Source: Cryptomeria japonica
Lineage: Eukaryota > Streptophyta > Pinopsida > Cupressales > Cupressaceae
Assembly: GCF_030272615.1 (NCBI RefSeq)
Contig: NC_081409.1
Coordinates: 648,242,468 to 648,306,467 of the forward strand
Direction: 5' to 3'
DNA: 64,000 bases
Position 1 is the stretch's first letter; each line of letters begins with the position of its first letter. The notes under the pieces are model-generated. The model was not told where the DNA came from, made no database searches, and saw nothing but the letters and a program-made list of their open reading frames with translations. Made by a program: the position numbers and the translations under genes. Shown here piece after piece: positions 36,408 to 48,756 of the stretch.

Positions 36408-37760
36408 TGTTGAAATACCAAAATATTAAGAGGGGGGGAGGCATGAATCAGTATTCCCCTTTAGGAAGATTAAAACTAAACTTCTAAAACTTATTATCAA
36501 TTAACTTTAACCCAAAATAAATGCATGCAACATGACTATAATAAAAGAAATGGACAACCATAAGAGAGACTAGATTTTTATATGTGGAAAAAACAAATGG
36601 GAAAAACCATGGAGAGGGTTAACTCTCAAGAAAATATGAATAGTTATATGAAGATTACAAGGCTCACTATTAGAAGACTCACTGCTTGGAATACAATGGC
36701 TCATTGCCTGAAGGCTCATTGCCAAGAAATAGAGACAAAAAAAAATGAACTGAGAGAATTGCATCTACACATGCATGGGATTAGTTTCTGATTAGCTCAA
36801 ATATCCAAACAACTTCTTGTAGAAGACCCTATCAAGAATCTCTGCAATTCTATCTCAATCTGCCTTCTCTAATTACTGTCGCACCAATTCTACCTTTCTC
36901 CTTCAACACATGCACTCATGAACACTCTTAATCACATTTTCACTTCCACATACTCATCCTCACATACCATTCATTATCATAATCATTATCATCATACCAC
37001 AATCAGATCAGATCATAACACATATATATGTATTGGTATATGTATCAAGTCAGCCTTAAGAACACTTTCCCCAAGAATACTTCTTCAATGATCTTCTGCA
37101 TGATTTCTTTCATGATTATTCCAAAGGTTAGATTACACGTTGGAAGCACCAAACCAAAAATAATAACAAAAACATTCAAGGTCATCTAGACCCAAAATGA
37201 TGATATCCTCTAACTCTTGCAAGCATGCTTCCAAAGCACAAAAACATGATCCATATTGACACAAGGAAATTGAGATGATGAACAATGTATTTCTAAAATA
37301 TCATCACTAGAAACCAAAATATGGAGGAATGTGGAGCACTGCAATCACTCTTGAACACCATCAATATTGAATACACTTCCAAAACACCAAAACAATTTCT
37401 ACAACCAACACCAAAACTTAGACAATATGACAAGCACATCTACATACTCACAACACGCATTTCTGGAGCAACACATCATTAATATCTACAATGAGTACAA
37501 CAATTGCACACATTTGTAACTCGATATCAATGACTGCAACACATCTACAACTAGACATACTAACGATGTTCTCCACCTTTATGCATACATACTTATCTTA
37601 AATATTTTGCATCATACATACATATCACTTCTTTGAAATACTTATACACACTGCTTTGCAACGCCTATACATGTTAAGTTTCTATATCTGGACCAATCTA
37701 GATGACATGGTTTGACATCAATGACAACCAAACATATATTTCTAACAATCTCCCCCTTTT
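36408..37760 (-). mobile_element. Minus-strand 3' LTR (1.34 kb) with adjoining polypurine tract
   Basis: On the plus strand the LTR spans TGTTGAAATACC (36408) to TTTCTAACA (37747). Read on the minus strand it starts TGTTAGAAA, contains gttgtcattgatgtcaaacc and ends ...tatttcaaca, with a run of C followed by ctcttaat near the end as in related LTRs. Directly beyond it, atctccccctttt (37748-37760) is the reverse complement of a polypurine tract, so this is the 3' LTR of a minus-strand element whose internal part lay to the right. That part resumes at 39804 after the TRIM-like insertion, with further gggggaga tracts (reverse strand) to about 39910, and then fades. Confidence 0.8.
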
Positions 37761-37771
37761 GTCATTGATGG

Positions 37772-38268
37772 TCGTTGGTGTAATTATTTATTTATGTTGG
37801 ATATTATTACACCTTACTTAAGTTTACTTAGGATAATGCATTTCATAGTAGTTTTCATATGAGACACTTGAGTGTTTGTGCCACATTGGGATAGTGTGTT
37901 GTAGGAGATTTCCACCTTTTATGGTGTGATCTTGTTATTACTTTATCATATCCACTTATTGTGGGATGATAATTCCACCTTCTATGGGTGGTACACCTCA
38001 TGTAGAATATTCTACCATTTCTCCTACCTACCACACCTATTTCGTACCTACCCTTATTTCTCATTGAGCCACATGTCATGTTTGTGTGCTTACATATCCA
38101 TATATCCTTGCCTTTATAAGCAGGCTCATCTACATTGTATGTAACAACAACTTTTGATGATCCAGTTGATCAGTATTTCATCTTGATAGAATACAATTTA
38201 TTCCTATCATCTATTTTGTCTCTTTATTGTACTTTTCTTTGAGCTCTTGATCTTGGCAAAATATCACA
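37772..38268 (+). repeat. 5' LTR of the TRIM-like element
   Basis: A direct repeat of 39308-39803. It contains ggataatgcatttcatag, gtgccacattgggatagtg and near its end cctttataagcaggctc as a TATA-like element, then cttgatcttggcaaaatatc before the primer-binding site. Confidence 0.92.
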
Positions 38269-38281
38269 TGGTATCAGAGCC
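38269..38281 (+). other. Primer-binding site of the TRIM-like element
   Basis: TGGTATCAGAGCC is a perfect plant initiator-Met tRNA complement directly abutting the LTR. Confidence 0.95.
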
Positions 38282-39307
38282 TGAAGAGCTTCATTGATTA
38301 GTCTTTTGGAGACATTTTGAAGATTCAATTTTTGGATTTGGGGATCTACATTTTTGGGGGGCATCCTATAGCAATTTGGACATCACGGTTGCATCCAGGA
38401 GGTTGTTTCCAGGAATTTTGAGTATAAACTCGACCATATTTGGTGAAGGAAAAAATTTCGCCTATTCTGGTATATTGTACAGATTTGTCAAAAAAATCAT
38501 ACTTTTTTATTTCGGCAAAAAATTTCAATTTTTAATTTATAAATTTGCAAAATAAACTTTCTTCGGACTTTACATTGTAAAAGTTATTTTAAAGTTGAAT
38601 AGAGTTTATTCCTATCATTCTTTAGAGGTTGACATGATTGTGGATACTTTTGTACAACAATTGGAGGAAGTCTCTTTGTTCTTTGAGGAGACATGTGAGT
38701 CTTTGGCTATTGTTTTACATTCATCTCCACTAGATCTTGGAGTGCCTTTTTCAGTAGTGTGGAGTAGTTCACCACCTTTGGAGGGGGTACATTTCAGCAT
38801 CGACATGGGGACACTTAAGCACTTTTCAGAGATTCCATTCATCATTAGTTTTTTTCTACATCTTCCCTACGTGATTGAGGAGACTTCATGGATACACCTT
38901 TGGTTTTGTTTCTTCCCAAGGGAGGAACGTTGTTCGATGGTTGTGGAGGAGTTTCTTCATTCATCTTCGAGCTTCTACCATTGGTGCAGATTCTACATTG
39001 AGGGGGGGCTACCTAGCTTCTCTTCTTCTCTCATATGGGGGGGACTTTTTCCTCACATGGGGTTTTGTTCCTGACATACTTCTTTGAGAGTTCTTTGTAT
39101 ATAGTTTTCATCTTTTTTGGGGGGGGAGGGTTTTTTCCCATTAGGCTTTTCTCTCTTTCCCCGCTTTAAGAGAGATTTCATTAGTTTGTGTGCATTTGCA
39201 TTTGTACATGGGTACCTATTATGGCCATATAGTTGGGACTCATCTTGCATTTCTTAGTTGCATTGTAGTCTTAAGTGCATTCCCCTAAGTTGCACTTAAG
39301 GGGGGGG

Positions 39308-39803
39308 TGTTGGTATAATTATTTATTTATGTTGGATATTATTACACCTTACTTAAGTTTACTTAGGATAATGCATTTCATAGTAGTTTGCATATGAGAC
39401 ACTTAGGTGTTTGTGCCACATTGGGATAGTGTATTGTAGGAGGTTTCCACCTTTTATGGTGTGATCTTGTTATTACTTTATCATATCCACTTATTTTGGG
39501 ATGATAATTCCACCTTCGGTGGGTGATCCTCCTCATGTGTAATATTCTACAATTTCTCCTACCTACCACACCTATTTCCTACCTACCCTTGTTTCTCATT
39601 GAGCCACATGTCATGTTTGTGTTCTCACATATCCATATAGCATTGCCTTTATAAGCATGCTCATCTACATTGTATGTAACAATGACTTTTGATGATCCAG
39701 TTGATCAATATTTCATCTTGATAGAATATAGTTAATTCCTATCATATATTTTGTCTCTTTATTGTACTTTTCATTGAGATCTTGATCTTGGCAAAATATC
39801 ACA
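39308..39803 (+). repeat. 3' LTR of the TRIM-like element
   Basis: It starts TGTTGGTATAATT after the polypurine tract and ends ATATCACA, aligning to the 5' LTR over its full length. Confidence 0.92.
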
Positions 39804-39910
39804 ATGGCAAAACACATATAACCACTTTTCTCCCCCTTAAAAATATATTCTCTATTTTTCATATCTCTCCCCCTTAGGAAATGACAATATTTCTCCCCCT
39901 TTGACATCGA

Positions 39911-41280
39911 GGACAAAAAGTAACAACAAAAAGGTTACCACAAAACTGTATTTCCCAAAAAAAGTCTTTCAATTGTGCTTCACATTTAGGTTAGCACCCG
40001 CCTTAGTGTGTTGCATTTTTCATTTTTAAATTCCTTTTAAGCATTTAATTAATTAATTTTATTAAATCTAAAGTCTTTTTTATCACTTCATACATCATAA
40101 ATTTCGGCCTTTAATCTTAAGTGTGCCCCTTTTTATTTTATCCTTTTAATCAATCAATTCATCAAAACCCTGATTAAGTCCTATTTTGACCTTTAAGGCC
40201 CAATTTTGCATATCTAAACACCTTGAATTGTCGCATTGAGCTAGAATTGACTTTGTAATCATGATACCATGCATCCCTAAGAATTTGGAAAAAAGTATGT
40301 CGGACCATATTGCGGCATTCAAGTTCCAACATTTTCTGTCTTAAATTTGGGATTATGTTTTGGTGGTATTATAATGTTTAAATCCATCTTCGTATGAATA
40401 TATATCAATTCTAGGTCGTCCTTTGATCAAAAACAAAGTTAGGGTTTCATATATATAGCCTTTGCTTTCCTTATTTGAAGGATCCAACAACTCTAGCAAT
40501 TAAAGGAGCCTCTTGTGAAGTGAAAGTGCATATTACGTGAAGTCTTCAATCAGAAAATCAATCATCTATCAAGTCTACATCAACCATTTTCATTATCCAT
40601 TGAAGATTTAAAGATATTGAAGAATAATAGGAGATCACTGACTGTTGATTGGCTTGTACCTCTCCCTTAGGGTTTGGTATGGTTTCATGCTATTTTTATA
40701 TCTTTATATGAGTTTCACAGCACTTGTTTTTATATATACATTATTGCTTTGGATCCATTGTTACATTTGTGATTTGAAGTACTCTCATTTACATCGAGGG
40801 TTTATACTCATAAGATAGGGTAGAACTCTGATTCTTGTATTTTATCTCATTTAGGATCATGTAAATACATGAGATTCTAGCGCACACATTTTCAATATAT
40901 TATTGGCTATTTGTGGATGTCTAAATCACCAAAACAAGGGGTTTAACTAAGACAAAACCCTATATAGCCACCCAAACACCATTTTTCAAGTTGTAGGTGT
41001 AGGTACAGACATCTGACGGAGCTACTATCTTTCGAAAAGCCAAAATTCATAGTCACAGTCCTAAGTCCAGAAGGAGACCCCAAATCATTAGGACCATAGC
41101 TCCCGACACTCTGGTATAGGACTAGAGCACCCATCTCCCTAGTCCTCAACACTTTTGAGCAGTCTTTAGCAGTTCTGCATCTTAGGGCTTCAACAAGTAG
41201 TTTCTAGAGGTTCAGTTTAGTACAATAAGGGGGACTAGAGTGCTCTGGTCCAACTCAACCCCTTAACAAGCCTCTCTTTA
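39911..41280. other. No gene recognised; LTR-like spacer
   Basis: The text at 40430-40500 (agttagggtttcatatatatagcc, then a pyrimidine-rich stretch and a run of short direct words) looks like the promoter part of a Gypsy-type LTR, but neither end nor a second copy is visible. 40930-41270 is less A+T-rich and joins abruptly to pol-like sequence at about 41281. No coding call is justified. Confidence 0.45.
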
Positions 41281-44160
41281 TGGTTCAAGGTGGTTATAGA
41301 AATGATGCCTTTTGTATTCCTAACAAACCAGTTATTACTGTGCAAGGAGGATATCCCACTAAGAGTCCTTATGAGTGTGCTAAACAAATTACCCGAGATA
41401 GAGATAATTTAGTTACCCACACATATAATACGAGGAACAATAGGCAATCTAATCCTCCTCTGATTATTCCTTCTTTACTTCCTACTTCTCAACCTATTCT
41501 TCCACCAACACCTTGTATCTCACAAACTCTTGGTAAGTATGATCTCATTAAACAACTTAAAGCTACTCTTGCCAAGATATCTCTTTAGAATTTTATTCAA
41601 ACTTCATCCACACATCATGGAATATTATAAGATGCTTTAAATAGCTTAGATGTCCCACCAACAGTGGCATCTAATAATATGGCTTCTTTGATTGACCCTA
41701 TGAATGAATCTAAAGCTCAAATTCTAATCAAACAAGATGAGTTGCCATCCCATGAGATTCAACATCAATATGATCTTCTTATGATTGTTGTCCTTATCAA
41801 TGGTAATTCTACAATAAAAACCCTTGTTGACAATGGCTTCAACTTTAATATTTGTAGCATTAGTCTATTATATAGGATTAGGGTGGATACATCTCTTATT
41901 AAATCAAATTCTCTTACTATTTGTGCCTTTGATAATGTTTCTAGGTCTTCTTTAGGTACTATAACCTTGCCTATCAAGGTGGGACCTGTTAGTTTACCTA
42001 AACCTATTCATGTCATGCCTGATAAGCTTACCTACAATCTTCTATTAGGACAACCCATTGGAAACAATAATGAAGGAAAATTGAGAGAGGGGGTGAATCA
42101 ATTTTCATAGGATCTACAAACTTAACCACAAAAACAGATCTGATAAACTACAACAACAACAAAGATAAGTAGATAAACAACACAACACACAAAACACAAC
42201 ACCAATATTTTGACGTGGAAAACTCGGTTAAGGGAAAAACCATAGTAGGAACCTACCCACAATAAGATGATATTCTGTAGTAGTATGTGAAAATTTTACA
42301 ATGGGGATTGCACATGCATTTAGGCACACTGCCTAGAGTTCACTGCTCAAAAGATAAAGACCCAGAAGACTACAACCCTCAGGGAAGTCTCACTGACTTA
42401 CAACAAGATTTGGACTACAATCCGGAAGGAATGAACTGAAAGAATAGCATCTCCAAATGCCTGATCATAGTTCCGGTTGAGCACAACAGTCTGCTCTGCA
42501 ACACCAATCTCTCCTCAATACATCATACTGAAAGATGAATCCTTATTCGCACATATACCACTCTGATATGCAGACACAACCTCTATATTTAAATTACATG
42601 ACAATATCGCCTATTTAAACAAATCATTAACCTTGACAACAAGGTCAACTAAACCCTCAACTCTCAATTATAAAATTACATCACATAATACCAAGATCAA
42701 CCACCGGACTGATATAAAAATATACATGACATAACATGGTCCCGAATCAAATTCCCAAATACTCATCACCACCGGTAATCATGCCAAGATCAACCGCAAC
42801 ATGCTACATCACTAGGAAAATCGCATAACACAAAGAACATCACTGGTTCAGCAAAATCATCAAGAACATGCACACCGATCAATAAAAATCATCAAAACAA
42901 ATAGGACATAATTAGGAAACACCAACAAGCATGTTAGAAACATCAGTAATAGCTGCACCAATACCACTTATGAAATCTTCATCAATCAACATCTGAAACT
43001 CAAAAACACACATAGCAGCAACTGTCATGAAGAAAAGATAACTTGCAGAGAACCAAATCATGAACCATCTAAAATGAAGATACACAAGACCATCCCAAAC
43101 AATCTCCCAAAAACTCATCTCAATATCTGATCACACTAAAATATACCAGAGGAAATATTGAGCTTTGCAAAGCACTGATTAGATAAACAAACTGCAAAAC
43201 CGGATCATATGATATGATGAATTAGGATTTTTTGATCACCAAAACCAATACAAAAGAATATAATGATACTCAAAAGACTCCATACACCAAACCATGATCC
43301 CATTAAACCAATCTGCAATCATCGGATGAAGAATATGTTGACATCAATGACAACAACATATCCCAGCAGCAACAATGTCCAACACAACCTTGGCTTCATT
43401 GTAAGAAAGTTGTCCCTTCTACTTTGCATAAGCAACTTAAGTTCATCTACAATAATAAGATGTATACTTTGTTTTCTGATACCAATTTACATGCTCCGTT
43501 GTGCAAACCTCATATTCTTGTTCAACTACTTCTAATTCTTCTAAAAAATACTCCTACATCTTCAAGTATTCCTATTTCCTCGAGTGCTCCTGATTGTTCT
43601 TCCACTCACACTGAATCACCATTTCCTCCTAAATATATTTTTTGACTAGAACAAGTGCTCTTGGAAGACGATTGGGGGTCCTTAGATTTTACACCTACCT
43701 TTGTAGGAGAATACAAAGTCCCCTCCAAGAGAACCTAAGATTATAAAGGAGAAAGACATGGATGAATCTAGAAAGTAACCTACTTTGTCTAAACAACTAA
43801 GTAATAATTTTGTGGCTACTTTTAATTCAAAGAATTCTTTGGAATCTTCTTCCATTTCATCTATTTATGGCATTGTGACCTATGAGGCCCCACCATCTCT
43901 TTTCGACATTGCATCCCTTTATGGTTTAGTTTTTCATATTTTAGCTAAGAGTGGATATAATGGAAATGGTTGTGGCACAAATGAATAAAGGATTAAGGTT
44001 CCTGTAGAAAATAACATACGTGAAGCTTCATATGGACTTGGATATAATCCTTCAAATCCCACCAAATCATGTAAAATACCATCTCTCAATGTGAATTTTA
44101 TATTTAATAGTGATGATGACTTCATCTCAATTAGATCATCCTCTACATCTCTCAACACTC
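41281..44160 (+). pseudogene. Ty3/Gypsy pol fragment: protease and G-patch-like domain, interrupted by a solo LTR
   Basis: Open segments at 41281-41588 and 41664-42055 lead into a retropepsin-like domain: a beta-strand stretch LMIVVLINGNSTIKTLVDNG, then FNICS, and later TYNLLLGQP. The catalytic Asp-Thr/Ser-Gly is altered to Asp-Asn-Gly (codons from 41829), so the enzyme is probably dead. The frame stops in the solo LTR at 42056-43384 and resumes at 43390 with WLHCKKVVPSTLHKQLKF, the continuation usually found after the GQP/GRP turn in plant Gypsy proteases. At about 43943-44050, GYNGNGCG and later SYGLGYNP resemble a G-patch, which some plant Gypsy lineages carry after protease. RT and integrase are missing. 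Many stops mark it as old. Confidence 0.75.
42056..43384 (-). mobile_element. Minus-strand solo LTR, 1.33 kb, with 5-bp TSD caacc
   Basis: On the minus strand it begins TGTTGGACATTGTTGC at 43384 and includes gttgtcattgatgtcaac. Its end region has ttcaccccctctctcaat and terminates at about 42056, where the expected CA has become TG. Perfect duplications caacc flank it at 42051-42055 and 43385-43389. Joining the host sequence across one TSD copy re-opens the protease frame at the GQP turn, which independently confirms both borders. No internal retroelement sequence remains. Confidence 0.9.
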
Positions 44161-44440
44161 ATCCCACTCATGATTGACAAGTCTCTTTATGAATATCCTC
44201 AAGATATTTCCAACCCCACTTATGAGGATTTATCTTCTATTCATTATATATCCTGTCTTCTAGATACAAGGCCCTAAATAGTTATACTTGTCCCTCTCCT
44301 ATGTTTTCTGCTATATATGAGAAAATTTGTGTGCAAGAGGAACGCGACTTAATGGCCTATTCTCCTACTAGAGACTACTTTCTTGATTGGGGAATTTCAA
44401 TACTCATCATCTTGTTGGCCATTTAAAGGAATTGATTATG

Positions 44441-45350
44441 TGTGGCATTGATGTTTTGTCACTGATGTCAACACTAGCTATTTTGGATGCTTTACTGACA
44501 CCCTTCTAGTCTTGATAGGATGTTTGGTTTCTAGTTGGATTTGATCTGACATTATCCGGTATGCTCTGGTATGATTTGGTTATGGAATTGTCTTATTCAT
44601 GCTTCTCATGTTTATATTTAGTTAGTTGGTTTTGATCGGGTGATTGAATGCTATCCTGTTTGCTTGGAAGCTTGGTTTGTGGTTTCGGCGAGGGTTTCAC
44701 CACCAAAGCTTTGATGAAGATCTTTGATGATATGGATAAGTGGTGTTGGTGCAGCTTCTAGTGGAGATTTAGGACGTTGATGGTGATCATGTTCGAGACT
44801 TGGCGGATTGGGATCATTGCTTTAGTGTATGGACCTATATTGGGTCTCGGTTGATCTAGGTTATGGACTGGCTTAATCTAACATGTCGATTGGACCTTTT
44901 GATGTGTTTCTAGGATGTCTTATGGGTTGAATATTATTTGTTTGGTCTAAGGCTAACATTTTTTGTAATTATGTAAGTGGTTTATTGTCTGTTGCCCGAC
45001 TTGATTGTTTATGGTTGAGGGTTTGCATATATATGACGTAAGATCTCATTGTAGATCATGGTCATGGTATGGGATATGAATATGTAATGTGCAAATAATG
45101 TAATGTCATTCAGGTAGAGGATTTGGTTGATCAATGAAGATCAAGTTGGGTTTATGTAAGAATATTTAGTCCTCTAGTATTGTGCTTAATCGGAACTATA
45201 CTCAGGTATAGGAGATGCTATCTTTGCAATTCATTCATTCTTCCAAATTGTAGTATGGATTTCAAGATATTTTTGACTTGGAGATCACTCATGGAGACTT
45301 TCAGTTGAGCACTAGTCATCCTATCCTTGCCTTTGGAAGACTTTTTGCAT
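44441..45350 (+). mobile_element. LTR fragment of uncertain extent
   Basis: TGTGGCATTGATG followed by ttgtcactgatgtcaacac at 44441 matches the start pattern of other LTRs in this window (TGTTGGCATT...gtcattgatgtcaac). The following ~900 bp are non-coding and G/T-rich. It could be a truncated LTR lying next to element A or the beginning of A's own 5' LTR. I cannot find a second copy to decide. Confidence 0.4.
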
Positions 45351-45997
45351 AAAGGAAGGAAGGATTCAGTTTGTGGGGGTTCTGGATTTTTTCTCAAGCT
45401 TAGCTGAGTTTTGTATCTTGTAACCCATTTTTGCAGTTCTGACAGAAAATTTCAATACAGATATCAGTTTATGCCTTTCTCATTTCTAAGTTATTTTTTT
45501 TATTGTGTGATTGAGAGCAATTTTCATTTTTGTGTTGTTTGTGAAATAACCTTTCTTGAATTTTCTATCTCATGCATGAATCACAGGTCATGCATTGTGG
45601 TTTATCAAAATAATTGTTTGTGAAAGTCATTTCCTTTCAAGTTTTTTGAGCAATAACCCTTTGTATGAAACACTTTTTTGTGATAAGAATTCAAAGATGT
45701 CATATGTGTAGAACAGGTGCATTTAAAGGAGTTTTCCTGTCATTTTTCAGATCATATGGTGCATCACCTTATTTAAGTTGTTAGTTACCCTTTTTTCTTA
45801 TTCCCTCTCCCTTTTACTCAAAGGTTTTTCCTAAGGTCTTGTTAGAGTTAGTGATCCATCATTTTCAGGAACCGGCCTATCCGGAGGTTCAATCACAATA
45901 ATAGTTTACCCACAGACTTATGATTGTCCCCATGTTTACCCAAAGTGCTAGGTTTTAATAGCTTTGTATTGGGTGCACTTTTGGGCCTTAATAGTTT

Positions 45998-46015
45998 TGG
46001 CACGCCCGGTGGGAC
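45998..46015 (+). other. Putative primer-binding site of element A
   Basis: TGGCACGCCCGGTGGGAC begins with the TGG that pairs with a tRNA CCA end and sits ~240 bases before Gag. The position and pattern fit plant Gypsy elements, but the tRNA is not assigned. Confidence 0.5.
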
Positions 46016-46252
46016 CTTTTCCTTAAGGTCGGAGATTTTTATTGTTCTTATTGATATAATTGTATATATGGTGACTCTGTTTGTGAAAAGAGTGGAAAAG
46101 ATCATTGTTTTTCATATTTTATGAGACAGATCCAGACTAGGAGCTCAAGTTCTTTTGAGTATTTGCAGCTAGAGCCTCATAGGAGAAGAGGAAGAACACT
46201 TGCAAGGGCTCAGCCTTTGAACCATTTTTAGTTATCAACACCTGATTTTCAG

Positions 46253-47236
46253 GTGTACAAGAGGAGAGAAGGATCATCCAAAGGAAAGGAATTGAGGCAT
46301 TCAGCAAGTCCAACTTGCAGATCAGTAGCATCTGATCCTCAAATTTCAACATTTCCATTATTGATAGTAAGTACTACATCTACAACAACACCTATTTTAC
46401 CTATTGTTTCTATATTTACAGCTGTTATTCCTCCTTTTTTTCCTATAATGGCACTCCCAAGAGTGCATGCATTTGTTCCTTTTGATCAACGCAGCCCCTT
46501 GAACTTTGTACAACATCATGATGTGCCATTGGCAACACTTAAAAGTTTGCCTGATTTTACTGGTGAAAGTTTAACTATAGCGATTGATCACATCAGAGAT
46601 GTCGCGTCCCTATGTAGTGTGCATCATGTTACTGAAGAAGATGTGGCTCTTAAATTATTGGCAATGTCATTCAAGGGTAAAGCCTTAGAGTGGTAAAGAA
46701 CGTTGGTTGTAGCCTCAATAAATTGATGGGATACGCTTGGTGAACTATTTACCAAACATTTTGAAGACAAATCAGATCACTTGTCTTTGGTAGAGCAGCT
46801 GACCACCATCAAACGTACTCCTTAAGAGCAGATGATGGACTTCAACAGCCGTTTTCAAAGGACGTGGAATAGGATTCCTATTTCGGTAAGACCTTCAGCT
46901 GATCATGCTTTTTTATATTATCTGAAAAGCTTAAATAGTGATATATCAGTGATGATCCGTTCTATGGGGGGTGTATCTTTGCCCCAAGCTTTTGGTATTT
47001 CTGTGAGAGCTGAAAATAGTCTTATCCAAGCAGGTAAAATAGCATCCAGACCTCCAATGCCTATTTTTCCAAATATCCAGTCTAACATGCCATTAAGTAT
47101 ACCACCATTCAATCCTCTGCCAACTGTTCCTAGTCAAGAAATAGTGGTTGCAAGACCTTCTCCTGAGCTTCAGATATTGAGAACAACAAACAAAAAATTG
47201 AAGGATTGCTGCAAACTTTCAGCAATGAGCTTGTAA
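46253..47236 (+). pseudogene. Gag of element A (Retrotrans_gag type)
   Basis: After a low-complexity Ser/Thr/Ile/Pro region comes a conserved Gag capsid-like block. It includes LKSLPDFTGESLTIAIDHI, VALKLLAMSFKGKALEW, then after stops WDTLGELFTKHFEDKSDHLS, and QMMDFNSRFQRTWNRIP (46852 on). The W...L...F...HF and DF..RF..TW patterns are the hallmark of plant Gypsy Gag, which forms the virus-like particle. Stops interrupt it at 46694, about 46730 and about 46823. The tail is Pro-rich. A Gln/Asn-rich linker with a CYPCNQATC cluster (47480-47510) leads in a shifted frame to the protease. Confidence 0.85.
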
Positions 47237-47901
47237 ACCTTAAAAAATAACAGTTTCAGCACAAACAACCTTATCAAGCTCAGAATCAAATTGTAAATCA
47301 GCCTTTCCAGCAACCAAAACAAGGCCAATACCAAGGTAATAGGCAGCCATATTAGAATAATAATGCTGTTGGAAATAGACAGAATGTCAATCAAAGACCA
47401 TATAGGCCTTATGCACCTGCACCCTTGAATGCAGTTAGAGATATCATCTCTATTCAAAACAATATAATTGCAGAATTTGACTGGTGTTATCCTTGCAATC
47501 AAGCTACGTGTTCAAATGGAGTTATAAATCAGGCTCTAATGGTTCAGGGTACTTCAACTTCACAGTATGTGCCTGAGACTGAACTTGAGCAGCAATAGGA
47601 TATAATCCCAATTGATGCTACTTACATAAATTGGCAAGGAGATGAGTTCTGTGCTATAGGCAAAGATGATCCTCCTGTTGTTGTATACAAAAGAGCTAAG
47701 AAAAGAGCCTTAGATAATGATTCTGCACAAAAAAATAAAGATACAACAGCAGCAGACTCATCTGTGCCTAGAGGACAACATATTCTACAAAAAACTCATC
47801 CCGTGATAACTCATGAGCAACAACAACAACAATTACACCCTGCTATTACTAAGGTCTAGCCAAAGGTACACTCTACTGTTCTATTCAATATAGTTGAAAA
47901 T

Positions 47902-48453
47902 ATGAAAAAAATGAATGTGAATATGTCTATGCGGGAATCTTTAGCTATTCTAGGGCAGACTAACTTGTTGAATCAGGCCTTATCTGATGAGGTAGTTTCT
48001 AAACAAGTTGCAAATGAACCCTGCAAGGTAGTGTTGACCAATCAAGAAGTTGCACCTCAGAACAACGACAAGAAAGGGATTAAAATACAAGGTAAAGATG
48101 TGAAATCTCCTCCTTTTTATGTCTCTTTGATCATTGGGGATAAGCTGGTTCATAATTGTATGGTTGATAGTGGAGCTACAAGCTTAGTAATACCAAAAAA
48201 GGTAGCATATCAATTAGGATTAGAATATGAACCTCTTGAGAAAGGAGTAGTGCAATTAGATGGCTCATCTGTTAATACAGTAGGTCTCATAAAAGGAGCA
48301 AGTTTAACCCTTCATGCTTGCCCCAATTTCTCCATATCTCAAGACATTTATGTGATTGATTTACCCCCATACTTTGCTCTTTGTTTATCAAGGGAATTTA
48401 CAGCTAAAATTGGGGGATATCTTTCATCAGACTGGTCTCATATGAGTTTTTGA
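47902..48453 (+). pseudogene. Retropepsin-type aspartic protease of element A
   Basis: The frame continues from the Gag linker. A beta-rich segment PPFYVSLIIGDKLVHN leads to the catalytic CMVDSGATSLVIP (Asp at codon 89 of this segment), an intact D-S-G-A active-site loop, followed by the KKVAYQLGL helix and a second half with LDGSSVNTVGLIKG. The family cleaves Gag-Pol during particle maturation. The domain has no internal stop, but a TGA follows at 48451. Downstream in the same frame lies a spacer and then the RNase H. Confidence 0.85.
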
Positions 48454-48756
48454 ACCAGATATGGTACAAAGGTTACTATAAAATCCGAGGTTCTTGCTAA
48501 AGATCACTTTGAACCTTATGTGCCTAGTCCAATTAATGCTAACTATTTATTCTTTGAACATGGTGATCTTTCTGCTTCATCTCCTAATACACAGATTGAT
48601 GGTATTCCGGACATCCTTTTGGATGAATGGGTAGCTGAAGATGCTCATAATGCAGAAAACAACAAGGTGGAAGATGCTTGTTTCGGATTTATTTGTGAAC
48701 CAAATTCTATTATGCCAAATCTTGTCAAGGATACAAGTGAATTTTTAGAACAATGG

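Larger units (their letters stand above)
37772..39803 (+). mobile_element. TRIM/SMART-like small LTR retrotransposon, 2.0 kb
   Basis: The LTRs at 37772-38268 and 39308-39803 are about 496 bp each and differ at roughly 6% of positions, making this one of the younger insertions here. The 5' LTR ends ATATCACA and is followed at once by a perfect primer-binding site TGGTATCAGAGCC (38269-38281). The 3' LTR is preceded by a tract of seven G residues. The internal region is only ~1.04 kb and encodes nothing recognisable; its open frames have no domain. The target word atgg occurs on both sides (37768-37771 and 39804-39807), a 4-bp visible TSD. The first LTR base pair reads TCG where the 3' LTR has TG. 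It inserted into the internal end of the minus-strand element at 36408. Confidence 0.9.

Noticed and set aside
38595-39074. 159-codon frame inside the TRIM-like element
   Set aside because: Phe/Ser-rich with no domain; TRIM-type elements are non-coding.
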